Source: Methanobacteriaceae archaeon (GTDB lineage Archaea; Methanobacteriota; Methanobacteria; Methanobacteriales; Methanobacteriaceae). Taken from it: DNA of 64,000 bases. This document shows positions 17,238 through 27,011 of the stretch, one piece after another. Made by a program: the position numbers and the translations under genes. Location: the NCBI GenBank assembly GCA_030656015.1, contig JAUSNX010000009.1, positions 1-64,000 of the forward strand, read 5' to 3'. Under the pieces are notes generated by a model. That model saw only the letters and a program-made list of their open reading frames with translations, was not told the origin of the DNA and made no database searches. Positions within the stretch are counted from its first letter, which is position 1, and each line of letters opens with the position of its first letter.

Positions 17238-18920
17238 ATGTTTATAGGGCCACCAGATAAACAAAAACCTGATTTAGGTAGACTTAGTGAAATAATTCGT
17301 GTCCTGGTAAAGTATCAGTTTGGGAATTTGGTGGAACAATCTGGAATTAAAAAAAGTTTCAAAATCAAATTTTCCCGAAGAGATGATTTTGAGGATGAAT
17401 TAAATGATACGGCTCCGGAGAGGCTGCGACTTGTTTTAGAAGAGCTGGGCACCACATTTATTAAAGTTGGTCAAGTATTAAGTACCCGTCCAGATTTGGT
17501 TGGTAAAGATATAGCTGATGAACTGGCCAAGCTACAGGATGAAGTACCTCCTTTCCCTTATGACTCTGTTAAGACTATTATTGAAGAAGAATTAGAAGGA
17601 CCTATAGACGAATTTTTCAAGGAATTTGAAGAGACACCAATAGCTTCAGCATCCATTGCCCAAGTACATAGGGCTCGATTGATTGACGGAACTGAAGTGG
17701 CGGTTAAGGTTCAAAGATTGAATATTGAAGAGCAGATAAAAAAAGACATTGTTCTCATGCGCTACCTGGCCCGACAGGCCAATAAAAGAATTAAAAATTT
17801 AAAGTATTATAACATTCCAATCATAGTTGATGAATTTGAAGCGGTTATTGAAAGGGAAATTGATTTTTCCCAGGAAGCCAGAAATCTGGAAAAATTTAGA
17901 ACAATGTTTGAGGATGATCCTCACATATATGCACCTCAAGTATACCGTAAATTTTCTACCAGCCGCATATTGACCATGGAATTCATTAATGGAGTTAAAA
18001 TCAGCGAAATTTTAGAATCAGACATGGATATTAATCGGCGAAAAATTGCAGAGATTGGTACGAAATGTTACTTTAAAATGATATTTTTGAATGGTTTTTT
18101 CCATGCAGATCCTCATCCTGGAAACATTTTTGTGATGGAGAATGATACGCTATGTTTCGTTGATTTTGGAATGACTGGACGTCTGGATAATGAATTTATG
18201 GAAAACCTGGCCGAACTATTCATTTTCACGGTTAATAATGATATAAAAGGTCTGGTAAATCAAATGATTTATATGAGGTTAATTGAAGACCCAGTCAGAC
18301 TTGATGAGCTTAAATTGGATCTTTTGAATATTTTGGACAAATATTATGGTGCTGAAATTAGTGACATTGGTGGTATGATAAACGAATTCAGCATGCCTAA
18401 TATGATATTTAAATACAAAATTAAACTTCCCCGGGACTTTGTATTGCTGGGAAGAGTGCTTGCCATGGCTGAAGAATTAGGTCGGAATTTAGACCCTACT
18501 TTTAATGGTATTAGTGTGGCACAGCCTCTTATAAAAAAAATTTTAAAGAAGAAGTTAAGTCCCATGAGATTTTTAGACTATCAAACACAGTATCTATTTG
18601 AAATCGAGCATTTACTAAAGGACTTGCCTCAAACCATGAATCGACTTTTATTTCGACTGGAAAGTGGAAAAATTGAAATCGATCTCCAATATAAAGAAAT
18701 GGACAGGTTGACTTCAAAACTTGAAACCATGGTAAATAGGGTGGCCTTAGCACTCATAATTTCATCACTAATAATTGGTTCATCACTGATTTTGCAGACT
18801 GATAAAGGAATGCCCATGCCAGTAATTGGTTTCTCAGAGATAGGGCTTGCAATTTTTATTATTGCTTCTATCCTTGCCCTGGGACTGGGCATTTCAATAT
18901 TACGTTTTGGAAGGATATAA
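17238..18920 (+). CDS. ABC1/UbiB (AarF) family atypical kinase
   Basis: 560 residues. The family-specific KxGQ motif is in FIKVGQVLSTRPD (about 75-87). ASIAQVHRA, VAVKVQR (Lys of the ATP site), the REIDFSQEARNLEKF stretch, HADPHPGNIFV and FVDFGMTGR form a complete ABC1 kinase core. Two membrane helices close the protein (about 500-555). In bacteria and mitochondria this family supports ubiquinone synthesis. Methanobacteriales lack quinones, so an ATPase/kinase role in isoprenoid-lipid handling is more likely. It is divergent from the carotenoid cluster and shares the 17075-17237 upstream region. Confidence 0.88.
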   Translation: MFIGPPDKQKPDLGRLSEIIRVLVKYQFGNLVEQSGIKKSFKIKFSRRDDFEDELNDTAPERLRLVLEELGTTFIKVGQVLSTRPDLVGKDIADELAKLQDEVPPFPYDSVKTIIEEELEGPIDEFFKEFEETPIASASIAQVHRARLIDGTEVAVKVQRLNIEEQIKKDIVLMRYLARQANKRIKNLKYYNIPIIVDEFEAVIEREIDFSQEARNLEKFRTMFEDDPHIYAPQVYRKFSTSRILTMEFINGVKISEILESDMDINRRKIAEIGTKCYFKMIFLNGFFHADPHPGNIFVMENDTLCFVDFGMTGRLDNEFMENLAELFIFTVNNDIKGLVNQMIYMRLIEDPVRLDELKLDLLNILDKYYGAEISDIGGMINEFSMPNMIFKYKIKLPRDFVLLGRVLAMAEELGRNLDPTFNGISVAQPLIKKILKKKLSPMRFLDYQTQYLFEIEHLLKDLPQTMNRLLFRLESGKIEIDLQYKEMDRLTSKLETMVNRVALALIISSLIIGSSLILQTDKGMPMPVIGFSEIGLAIFIIASILALGLGISILRFGRI

Positions 18921-18996
18921 ATGGATTAAATTCTATTCAAATAGATTAAATAGGTGAATTAGAGAATTAATGTAATAAATAATAGGTGCTTTAAGA

Positions 18997-19359
18997 ATGT
19001 TTAATTTGGATGGATTTATTCATTATATTGAAGTTTTTTGGGGGGCTATTTTAACCAGTATTCTTAGTATGGTTTTGGGATACTTCTTTGGAAGTATAGG
19101 GTCATATTTAGGGATAATTATAGTAACTATGTGGATTGGTTACATTTTAAGTGAAGATCTGATTATAGGTGCACTAAATGGAGCTTTTGTAGGTGTATTT
19201 GGAGGTATATTGTCCATTATATTGATGCTTATCATGGGAAGTCTGGGAGTAGGGCCCGGTTCATCAATCATGATGTTTGGAATTGCCGGGATAATAATTG
19301 GCCTATCAATTAATTTTATAGTTGGAGCTTGTGGAGGGGCCATTGGATCATCTCTCTGA
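18997..19359 (+). CDS. Small Gly-rich membrane protein (DUF5518-like)
   Basis: 120 residues, almost entirely hydrophobic, with about four membrane helices rich in Gly (GYFFGSIGSYLG, GAFVGVFGGIL, GACGGAIGSSL). It resembles the DUF5518 proteins that are common in Methanobacteriales, but I cannot confirm the family. It follows the UbiB gene by 76 bases on the same strand and may be read with it. Function unknown. Confidence 0.65.
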   Translation: MFNLDGFIHYIEVFWGAILTSILSMVLGYFFGSIGSYLGIIIVTMWIGYILSEDLIIGALNGAFVGVFGGILSIILMLIMGSLGVGPGSSIMMFGIAGIIIGLSINFIVGACGGAIGSSL

Positions 19360-19570
19360 AAATAAATAAACTAATAATGCTTTAAATTCTTGGATTAATT
19401 TAATGATAGAATTAATAAATCATTGTTTAAACTAAATAAATATCCAAGATTTTAATGATGATTTATATATTAAATTTAATACTAATTATTAAATAGAAAA
19501 TTTTAATATTATTGAATTAAAGAATTATATTAAGAGTTTATTAAAATAATAAAATAGGGTTGGTGATAGT

Positions 19571-20017
19571 TTGCATAAATATCATAGAGACCATATGAAT
19601 CATATGAAATGTCATCTTAAGGATATTATGAAAGATGGGGCTAAAAACTTAGATAATTTAAGATTCCAAATGGAAGAATCCATGGTTAAACACGACTTAA
19701 TTCCTGGAAAAACTGTAGAAGAAACTTCAGAAAACATTATTGTCAAAATTTTGATACCAGGTATAAAAAAAGAGAACATAAATTTGAATATAACTGAATC
19801 CCAAATTTCACTTGAAGCAAATTTTACCATGGAAAAACACTTGAAAAGCAATTTAATTAGCTTTAAAGACAAACAAGAAGGAACCATTAAAAGAAAAATT
19901 TCTCTACCTCAAAAGGTTATACCTCAAGAAGCTACGGCCAAACTTGAAAATGGTATTTTAAAAGTTAAAATTCCTAAATTAGAAAAAGAAAAACATTTCA
20001 ATGTTGAAATTGAATAA
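19571..20017 (+). CDS. Hsp20/alpha-crystallin small heat-shock protein
   Basis: 148 residues from TTG 19571 preceded by GGTTGGTGAT; a start at a later ATG is possible. The N-terminal 45 residues are His/Met-rich (MHKYHRDHMNHMKCH). The alpha-crystallin domain runs from about 52 to 140: ETSENIIVKILIPGIKKENI, then GTIKRKISLPQKVIPQEATAK, ending LENGILKVKIPKLEKE, the hallmark GxLxxxxP element. It is an ATP-independent chaperone holding unfolded proteins. The short His-rich leader is unusual and may bind metal. It appears monocistronic. Confidence 0.88.
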   Translation: MHKYHRDHMNHMKCHLKDIMKDGAKNLDNLRFQMEESMVKHDLIPGKTVEETSENIIVKILIPGIKKENINLNITESQISLEANFTMEKHLKSNLISFKDKQEGTIKRKISLPQKVIPQEATAKLENGILKVKIPKLEKEKHFNVEIE

Positions 20018-20173
20018 TTACATTTAATATTCATTCTTTGTTTTTAAAAGGATAATATATTTTTTTATATATTCCAGCTAATATTATTTTATTTCATTAA
20101 ATCAATTATTAGTACATTTTTTTAAAAAAAAATAAATAAATTAAATTAATCTTTTATTCTAATATTTTTATTT

Positions 20174-20386
20174 CTAATCAGCAAGGGCACAACAGCAAAA
20201 ACCAGCTATTAAAATAACCAGAAGGGCCCAACCCACAGGATTAGTAAACAAGAATAACACAAATCCAACTACTAAAGCTAAAAAGGCCGGAATTAAGAAT
20301 AATGCAATAATGAGTATAGCAATAATCAAGACTATTACTCCAATGGTAAATGCCCCTAATTCGGCAAGAGTATCTATAATTTTCAA
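20174..20386 (-). CDS. Small hydrophobic membrane protein
   Basis: 70 residues from a TTG start with a strong GGGAGGTG site. It forms two or three membrane helices with a C-terminal FCCCALAD. Three consecutive Cys at the membrane edge are notable and might be lipidated or bind metal. I do not recognise a family. It is divergent from the DUF2085 gene. Confidence 0.6.
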   Translation of the reverse strand: MKIIDTLAELGAFTIGVIVLIIAILIIALFLIPAFLALVVGFVLFLFTNPVGWALLVILIAGFCCCALAD

Positions 20387-20445
20387 GCATCACACCTCCC
20401 TTTTCATAAATAAGTATTATATGTTTTAATCATATAATAATTGTT

Positions 20446-20817
20446 ATGTCCTTAATTAAAATAGTCCGAAAAAAGTTCTTAAGAGGCCATATAATTTGCC
20501 ATGGACTTCCTGAGCGTTCATTTAAAATAAAAGGTCATCAGTTTCCTGTTTGTGCACGGTGCACAGGTATATACTTGGGAAGTTTCTCAGTGATAGGTCT
20601 GGTTATGATTTTTAACCCAGTTTTCAATCCATTACTTTTAATAATGGGGTTTTTAATGATAATACCTACATTTATAGATGGGCTTACTCAATACCTTAAT
20701 CATAGGGAGAGTAATAATAATTTAAGGTTCATAACTGGTTTAATTGGCGGGATAGGTATGGCCATTGTTATTACAAGTTTACGGTTCATTCCAGGATTAT
20801 TAGGAATACCAACTTAA
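20446..20817 (+). CDS. DUF2085 family membrane protein
   Basis: 123 residues with the DUF2085 signature: CHGLPERSF (about 19-27), HQFPVCARCTGIYLG (31-45) and IDGLTQYLNHRESNN (79-93), with about three membrane helices. The conserved Cys/His set suggests a metal or redox site at the membrane; the role is unknown. No Shine-Dalgarno precedes the ATG; a TATTATATG element lies about 30 bases upstream, so the mRNA may be nearly leaderless. Confidence 0.8.
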   Translation: MSLIKIVRKKFLRGHIICHGLPERSFKIKGHQFPVCARCTGIYLGSFSVIGLVMIFNPVFNPLLLIMGFLMIIPTFIDGLTQYLNHRESNNNLRFITGLIGGIGMAIVITSLRFIPGLLGIPT

Positions 20818-21064
20818 ATTAAATATATTATACTTATTATATCTCGATCTCAAATTTATTATTGATTATAACTAATTATTAGATTAAAACTTAAATTCAG
20901 GTATAATTACAACTAATTAATAGATCAAATTTCAATTAATATTTTATAAAAAATTAATTAGATTAAAATTTCATAATATCACAATTTATACAAATTAATT
21001 ACGATTTAAATTTAAATTTAAATTTAAAAAATAACTCACATTTACGCTTATAGGAGATGAATAA

Positions 21065-22858
21065 ATGGATAAAAAACAGTATTTTGATGAAGCTATGGAT
21101 TTTTTTAATGAAGAAGAATTCGAAGAAGCATTGGAATATTTTGAAAAACTCACTGAAGATAATCCCACCTGCCAGGATGCCTGGTTCATGAAGGCCGTGA
21201 CCTTAATTAATTTAGAAGAAGATGAAATGGCCCTTCAATCAATAGAAAAAGCTATCGAGCTAGAACCAGAAGACACTGAAGCTTGGGCTAAGAAGGCCTG
21301 GATTTTACTATTATTAAATGAATTTAGAGATGGATTACAGGCTGCTGAGAAGGTTTTGGAATTAGAAAATAATTTTTCGGATGGTTTATATCTTAAGGGA
21401 AGGTTTTTACTTAATATGGGATTGTATTCCGAATCACTTTATTACTTTGAAAAATATCCTGAAGATGAATTCCTATACCCAGACGCGCTCTTCCACCGAG
21501 GGGATGCATTATATAACTTGGCCAAATACCGTGACGCTCTTAAATGCTTTGATGATGCTTTAAAACTTGAACCAAATAATCCTGAGGTTCTAAATTATAA
21601 AGGATTTGTCTTCATGCGGCTGGAAGATTATGATAATGCTCGGCCATGTTTTGAAGAAGCATTAATTTATAGCCCGGGGTTTATTTTACCTAACTTTAAC
21701 ATGGCTATTCTAGAGAAGGAATCCAAGAATTTTGAAGAAGCCTTAAATTTCTTTGAAAAAGTTTTAAAAGTAGACCCGGAATATTATGATGCATATTATC
21801 AAATGGGGATTATTCTTCAACGTATAAACAAGCCAAAAGAGTCACAAGAAGCTTATCAACAATTTGTAGAAATTGTAGAAAAAAATGACATCAGCGACAG
21901 CAAATTGATTGCCCGCCGAGTAAAAGAATATATTTCTAATATTAAGAAGAATAAAGGACCAGTTAAATTAAAACCCCGCAAAAAACCGGTGCACTGGCAA
22001 TGGGTAGCCAAACCTGAAAATTTCCTGGATGAAGATGGTAGCGAAAAAGAATCTTTAGAACCACAAGAAACACTGGAATCCGGGGGATGGTGGACTTCTC
22101 ATAAAGATACTCGTTTTGGAGATTTAATCCTTGTATACCGGGCCGGTAAAAAAGAAGGAGTCACCTATCAAGATTTAAAATATCTCTTAATGGCCACCAG
22201 CCATGCTTATTCCATTGAAGATGATGAATATGCCTTCGAACATGGATTGACTTATGGATGTGACTATAAACCTTTATTCAAGTTTGAAAATTCTATTAGC
22301 TTAAATGAAATGAAAAATGAGGAGTATTTAGAGGGATGGAATGCTCTAACTTCTAATTTCAACCGTTTAACCTATAAAACTGATCAAAGGCATTGGGAGC
22401 ATTTAATGAGATTATTCAAAGAAAGAAACCCTGATTTTGATTTAGATGATCTTAAAATACAGGAAACGATTGATGATCTTAAGAAACAATACGATTTAGT
22501 GGAAGAATTATATGAAAACATCAACATTCTGGAAAAGTTAGGATATAATCTAGAAACAATTGACCGACAGGTTGTTTGTAAGGGTGCCGGTGGAAGAATT
22601 GATATTTTAACTAAAGACAAAGAAACCGGGAATTTAGTACTAATCCAATTAAAAAATAGCAGAGCTTCTAAAGCCACTTTTAATCAAATCTCAGAATATA
22701 TGGGATGGGCCAGGGACCGTTTATCCACTGGTGAGAAAGTTAAAGGCTTGGTTATAATTAATGGGTATGATGATGAATTTAAATCAGCCATTGATGGTGA
22801 TTCTAATATTGAATACATTGATTTAAGTGATGTTTTAGGTGAATTGGTATTGAATTAA
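21065..22858 (+). CDS. TPR repeats + EVE-like domain + NucS/DUF91-like nuclease domain fusion
   Basis: 597 residues, start fixed by GGAGATGA. Residues 1 to about 285 are tandem TPR repeats (ALEYFEKLTEDNPTCQDAW, AIELEPEDTEAWAKKA, ALKLEPNNPEVLNYKG). After a basic linker, residues about 310-470 look like an EVE/PUA-type domain: HWQWVAKPENF, SGGWWTSHKDTRFGDLILVYRA, then YLLMATSHAYS. The C-terminal 90 residues resemble a PD-(D/E)xK nuclease of the NucS/DUF91 type: GAGGRIDIL, then LVLIQLKNSRASKATFNQISEYMGWARDRL. Asp and Lys of the core are present; the central acidic residue reads Gln. It may recognise modified or damaged nucleic acid. Partners are unknown; it stands alone. Confidence 0.7.
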   Translation: MDKKQYFDEAMDFFNEEEFEEALEYFEKLTEDNPTCQDAWFMKAVTLINLEEDEMALQSIEKAIELEPEDTEAWAKKAWILLLLNEFRDGLQAAEKVLELENNFSDGLYLKGRFLLNMGLYSESLYYFEKYPEDEFLYPDALFHRGDALYNLAKYRDALKCFDDALKLEPNNPEVLNYKGFVFMRLEDYDNARPCFEEALIYSPGFILPNFNMAILEKESKNFEEALNFFEKVLKVDPEYYDAYYQMGIILQRINKPKESQEAYQQFVEIVEKNDISDSKLIARRVKEYISNIKKNKGPVKLKPRKKPVHWQWVAKPENFLDEDGSEKESLEPQETLESGGWWTSHKDTRFGDLILVYRAGKKEGVTYQDLKYLLMATSHAYSIEDDEYAFEHGLTYGCDYKPLFKFENSISLNEMKNEEYLEGWNALTSNFNRLTYKTDQRHWEHLMRLFKERNPDFDLDDLKIQETIDDLKKQYDLVEELYENINILEKLGYNLETIDRQVVCKGAGGRIDILTKDKETGNLVLIQLKNSRASKATFNQISEYMGWARDRLSTGEKVKGLVIINGYDDEFKSAIDGDSNIEYIDLSDVLGELVLN

Positions 22859-22940
22859 ATTATTTTGTTTCAAAATAGGGGAATATTTAAAATATTAATG
22901 GCCATAAAACAGACTTATGATATAGTTTTAGAGGGAAATT

Positions 22941-23348
22941 ATGGTAAAAATAAACACCAACTTCAATAAATGTCCCTACTGTGGGGCCCAGAATAGGCCT
23001 TTATCCACTTACTGTTCTCAATGTGGTAGGGAATTATCTCCCCACTATAAAAAAGTGCAGACGGTCAAAAAAATATTTAAAGGATCTAAAATTATTATTA
23101 AATCTGCAGTTTCCAAAAAGTACCGGGAAAAGACCATGCAAAAAGTAATGGGTAAAACTTATGGTTTTAATATGAACCAGAACATGGGAAACTTTTCACC
23201 GAAAAAATCAGGTGATTTTGGATATCTCCTCTGTGACAAGTGTCCGGTGTATTATAAATTAGATCATCAACTGGGCCCTGAAGATTCACAAGTATGTGGT
23301 TGTGGTGGTAATTTAGTTTACTCTAATAAACCTCGTTATGATGATTAA
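22941..23348 (+). CDS. Zinc-ribbon protein
   Basis: 135 residues with an N-terminal zinc ribbon (CPYCGAQN...YCSQCG, about 11-31), a basic middle (KKYREKTMQKVMGK) and a second Cys cluster near the C-terminus (LCDKCP...VCGCGGNL, about 98-127). Two separate Cys-pair sites suggest two zinc-binding modules. The start has a GAGGG site. The function is unknown; regulatory or RNA-binding roles are common for such proteins. Confidence 0.65.
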   Translation: MVKINTNFNKCPYCGAQNRPLSTYCSQCGRELSPHYKKVQTVKKIFKGSKIIIKSAVSKKYREKTMQKVMGKTYGFNMNQNMGNFSPKKSGDFGYLLCDKCPVYYKLDHQLGPEDSQVCGCGGNLVYSNKPRYDD

Positions 23349-23556
23349 TTTCTATTATTTTTATTAAAATATTTTTTTAAATCTTTTAGTATGACTCGAA
23401 AGATGAAGAAGAAAAAGAGCGGAAAATAAAAAAATAATTAAGTGATAATAACCTTTTCAGCGTTTTTGAGATAATAAACAATTAAAAGATCATTATATTT
23501 TGATAAATAAATATTTAAGATTATTTTTTTAAAAAAGATAAGAAAATAAGAAAATA

Positions 23557-24255
23557 TTAAATAACCTTGAAAGCACTGTCCAGTAATCGGGTTGTGTTAT
23601 GCATAACATCTGCTTTTCCAAGCCATTCTGGGATTTCATAGACAATTAAAGGAGTTCCAGTGGCCACTATAGGGTCATCCACCCTCTCAATGGAGGTACT
23701 ATCTGCTTTTTTGCTTAAATCCCGGGTACAGAAATTGAAATCTGTTAAAATATAACGCATTGATTGGGCTATCTCCATGGATTTGGTATCCATACTGGGA
23801 GTAGCAAAGTAATATCCCTCACCATAACCCTCTTCATGGTCATGGCAAATTATTACCAAGCTGTATTTTGATTTTTTAATATCAGGGACTACATACTTAG
23901 CCACGAGGTATTCACCATTGTTACGACCAGTATAGAAGTTTTCTGGATAGGCAGTAACATTTATTTTGTAATTAACAATTTCCACATCGTGATTTTTAGT
24001 GTATGATTTTACAACTTGCGGCACGATATTTTTAGCTGATACTTCTCGAGGATGCATTCCAGTTACCACCGCTATTTTTTTGGTGGAATTGCTGGAATTT
24101 GAATAAGTAATCTTAGTAACTACGCCTTTATTATCTGAGCCGATAATTTTTGTGGGTGGGCCTTGATGGGCATCCACATTAATTGTACCTTGTAACATTA
24201 TAATTGATGTAATTAGTACTACCATTATAATGGTTATTCTATGTAGTGTCTCCAT
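23557..24255 (-). CDS. Exported M14-carboxypeptidase-like protein
   Basis: 232 residues with a signal peptide or anchor (9-25). The M14 zinc motif HxxE is present in GMHPREVS (His68, Glu71). A third ligand is available in IICHDHEEG (His139 or His141), and a catalytic-type Glu lies in LIVYEIPEW (Glu208). This arrangement fits a compact zinc carboxypeptidase or aspartoacylase fold. It is paralogous to the protein at 38668-39504, sharing GVVTK, HPRE and the VPD...YSLVI spacing. An extracellular role, perhaps trimming pseudomurein peptides, is inferred. No operon partner is evident. Confidence 0.6.
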   Translation of the reverse strand: METLHRITIIMVVLITSIIMLQGTINVDAHQGPPTKIIGSDNKGVVTKITYSNSSNSTKKIAVVTGMHPREVSAKNIVPQVVKSYTKNHDVEIVNYKINVTAYPENFYTGRNNGEYLVAKYVVPDIKKSKYSLVIICHDHEEGYGEGYYFATPSMDTKSMEIAQSMRYILTDFNFCTRDLSKKADSTSIERVDDPIVATGTPLIVYEIPEWLGKADVMHNTTRLLDSAFKVI

Positions 24256-24606
24256 AATATCACATTAAATTCTTAATTAATTAATAATTAGTTGGAAATT
24301 AAAAATTGTAAGCTTAAAATAAGCATTAAAATCCTTAAAATAAATTATTCCATATTTAATTAACATACCATATATTCTTTTACATTTAATTCTCAGCAAT
24401 GATTTTAAATAAAAATTATAAAATGGAATAAATTTTTTAATATAAAATTAGTAAAAATTTTAATATATAAAATTATCTAATTTTAGAAATTTCATTAAAA
24501 TATCAGATAACTGATTTTTATTATTAATTAATATAGTAAATAAAACAAAATATATTATAATTTAAAATTATTCAGGGGTTTTGAAATAAAAATTCGGGGG
24601 ATTTCT
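24256..24606. other. 351-bp AT-rich divergent intergenic region
   Basis: It separates the M14-like gene from the first PAS kinase and must contain both promoters. Several TATA-like runs are present (for example ATATTATAATTTAAAA near 24550). I see no convincing ORF, RNA gene or repeat. Confidence 0.4.
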
Positions 24607-25725
24607 ATGGGTGATAAAAAAACCAATGAACAGCTTCTTTTTGAAATTGCAGGACTTAAAAAAAGAATTTTTGAGTTGGAAAAATTAGAAACTGATGGTG
24701 AAAAGATAAAAAAAGACCTTGAAACATCTCGTGATTTTTTTATAAATTTATTTGAAGAGTTTCCAGCACTTATATGGCGTGCAAACACCGACGGTAAATG
24801 TGATTATTTTAATAAAAATTGGCTTGCATTCACTGGTAGAACCATTGAAGAAGAATTTGGAGATGGATGGACTAAAGGAGTTCATAAAGATGATTTTGAT
24901 CGGTGCCTTGATATTTATCTCACTTCTTTTAAGGCCAGAAAGCAATTTGAAATGGAATATAGATTACTTCATAATACTGGAGAATATCGTTGGATTTTAG
25001 ATTTAGGAATGCCATTTTATGACCTTGATGGTGATTTTGCAGGTTATATAGGTTCATGTTATGACATTACTAAAAAGAAAGAACTAGTTAAACAATTAGA
25101 AAAGTCATTAGAAGAAAAGGACTTGCTTCTCAAAGAGATTCATCACCGTGCTAAAAATAATTTAATGATAATATCTAGTCTTTTGAATATTCAGTCGACA
25201 TATATAAAAGATAAGGAATCCCAGGAAATCTTCAAAGAAAGCCAAAAACGGGCACGCTCAATGGCTATTATTCATGAAAGACTTTATCAATCGGTAGATT
25301 TAAAAAAAATAGATTTTTCAGATTATATTCGCACACTGAGCAGCGAATTATTCCATGCTTATGTAGATGATTCAGCCCGAATTAAGCTGGAAATAAATCT
25401 GGATGCAATATTTCTAGATATAAACCTGGCTATACCCTTAGGCCTCATTATCAATGAACTCATAACCAACAGCTTGAAACATGGATTTCCTGAAGGTAGG
25501 TGTGGAAAGATTACCATTAATTTCCATGAAAAAGAGAATTTATATGAATTAATTGTGGAAGACAATGGTATCGGTTTTCCAGAAAAATTGGACTTCCAGA
25601 ATACAAAATCAATGGGTTTACAAATTGTAAACAGTTTAACTGATCAAATTGATGGTGAAATTTATTTAGATCGAAGTCAGGGAACATCATTCACTATAAC
25701 TTTCCAAGAGAAAAAATACGATTAG
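24607..25725 (+). CDS. PAS-domain sensor histidine kinase (HisKA_2 type), soluble
   Basis: 372 residues, GGGGGA site before the ATG. A short coiled coil (8-45) leads to one PAS/PAC domain (about 45-160: [34 protein letters not shown]). The dimerisation/phosphoacceptor box is [21 protein letters not shown] (His179/His180). The HATPase domain is intact: [18 protein letters not shown] (N box), VEDNGIGFP (G1), [10 protein letters not shown] (G2). No membrane segment, so it senses a cytoplasmic signal. No response regulator is adjacent. It is the closest relative of the truncated kinase at 26550. Confidence 0.88.
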   Translation: MGDKKTNEQLLFEIAGLKKRIFELEKLETDGEKIKKDLETSRDFFINLFEEFPALIWRANTDGKCDYFNKNWLAFTGRTIEEEFGDGWTKGVHKDDFDRCLDIYLTSFKARKQFEMEYRLLHNTGEYRWILDLGMPFYDLDGDFAGYIGSCYDITKKKELVKQLEKSLEEKDLLLKEIHHRAKNNLMIISSLLNIQSTYIKDKESQEIFKESQKRARSMAIIHERLYQSVDLKKIDFSDYIRTLSSELFHAYVDDSARIKLEINLDAIFLDINLAIPLGLIINELITNSLKHGFPEGRCGKITINFHEKENLYELIVEDNGIGFPEKLDFQNTKSMGLQIVNSLTDQIDGEIYLDRSQGTSFTITFQEKKYD

Positions 25726-25950
25726 ATTATTTTTCCAAAAATAAAGTGAAAAAATAGTGAATTTTTAACATCATAGTTTAAAACATAATATTTTCATTTA
25801 TTTCTGGATTTGAAGTTAATTTTTTCAAAATTTATATTATTTAGTAAATCTAAAATATATAACTAGAAATTTTAATATTTTAATAAATATTAATTGCTTT
25901 TACAAAGGGTTTTTCATGAGCAAAAAAAAATGAAGATATGAGGTTTGAAG

Positions 25951-26460
25951 ATGAATAATGACAAAAAATCTGCTGATGAATCGGATAACAAAGTATCAAA
26001 CATCAAAACAATAATTGTAACTCAGAGCTTTTCTAAACAGCTTTTTTTTGTTGCTATAGCAGTTTTTGGGTTAATGTTTGTGTATGAATTTCTTAAAACT
26101 TACTTTATCCCTACACTAAGTGTTTGGCAGTCGCATTTCATAACCATTGGTTTTAGCACGGTCATTGCTACCTTGGCAGCATATGTAATACTCAAAAATC
26201 GTAACAAACTTTTAGAAGAGGTTACTGAAAATAGAGATAACTACAAGTTAGCCCTGAAAAAATCAGAAAAAACTGAAGAAAAATATCGAATTATATCCGA
26301 AAAATTCCTAAAAGTATCCAATGAAATACTACAAGAAATGAACAAACCAGAATCAGTGGAAAAAACTGAAGAAAAATATTCCATTATCGTGGAAAAATTC
26401 CTAAAAGTATCCAATGAAATACTACAAGAAATAAACAAACCCCTAAAACCAAAAAAATGA
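25951..26460 (+). CDS. Small membrane/coiled-coil protein with tandem 31-aa repeat
   Basis: 169 residues from ATG 25951 (GAGGT upstream; a TTG two codons earlier is also possible). Two membrane helices occupy about 28-50 and 58-78, followed by a helical tail. The tail contains a 31-residue unit, KTEEKY.II.EKFLKVSNEILQE.NKP, repeated twice almost exactly. It lies 90 bases upstream of a kinase ATPase fragment in the same orientation, and its TM-plus-helix layout resembles the N-terminus of a membrane sensor kinase. It may be the surviving front end of a broken kinase gene, or a stand-alone protein. Confidence 0.55.
   Translation: MNNDKKSADESDNKVSNIKTIIVTQSFSKQLFFVAIAVFGLMFVYEFLKTYFIPTLSVWQSHFITIGFSTVIATLAAYVILKNRNKLLEEVTENRDNYKLALKKSEKTEEKYRIISEKFLKVSNEILQEMNKPESVEKTEEKYSIIVEKFLKVSNEILQEINKPLKPKK
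26265..26447 (+). repeat. Tandem duplication of a 93-bp unit
   Basis: Two copies, about 26265-26357 and 26358-26447, differ at only a few bases and keep the reading frame. The high DNA identity points to a recent duplication. Confidence 0.85.
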
Positions 26461-26549
26461 TGATAGAAATAAACATACTGTGAAATTAAGCTTTCCTAAG
26501 GTAATAAACAGAATTAAAAATAATATTTAAAGATTTAGAATAAAAACAG

Positions 26550-26879
26550 ATGATTTTGAATTATTTTATTCCAATTAATATTGCCATACCATTGGGCCTT
26601 ATTATCAATGAACTCATAACCAACAGCTTGAAACACACATTTCCTGATTATAGAAGTGGAGAAATAAGCATAGATTTCCATCAAAAAGAAGATTCATTGG
26701 AATTATCAGTAAAAGATGAGGGTATAGGTTTTCCAGAAGATCTGGACTATCGTAGCACCAGATCTCTGGGCCTGCAACTTATTAATAGTTTAACAGAACA
26801 AATTGATGGTCAGGTTGAAATGGATGGAAACAATGGCACCTCTTTTAAAATTACTTTTAAGAATCAAAATAATGAATAA
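26550..26879 (+). pseudogene. Truncated histidine-kinase ATPase domain
   Basis: 109 codons containing only the HATPase part: N box [19 protein letters not shown]1 VKDEGIGFP, G2 [10 protein letters not shown]. The HisKA_2 box with the phosphoacceptor His and all sensor domains are missing, and no clear ribosome-binding site precedes the first ATG. About 35 bases around the N box are identical to the kinase at 24607-25725, which suggests recent duplication or gene conversion. It could still be made as a free ATPase domain, but a remnant is more likely. Confidence 0.65.
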
Positions 26880-27011
26880 ATATAATGAATAAATATAATG
26901 AATAATTAAAATAAACAACGATCATTAGATATAATATCATAAAAAACAGATTTATGATTAGAATATATAATAAACCGCCTTTAATAATCTCATTTACAAA
27001 AAAATAAGGAT

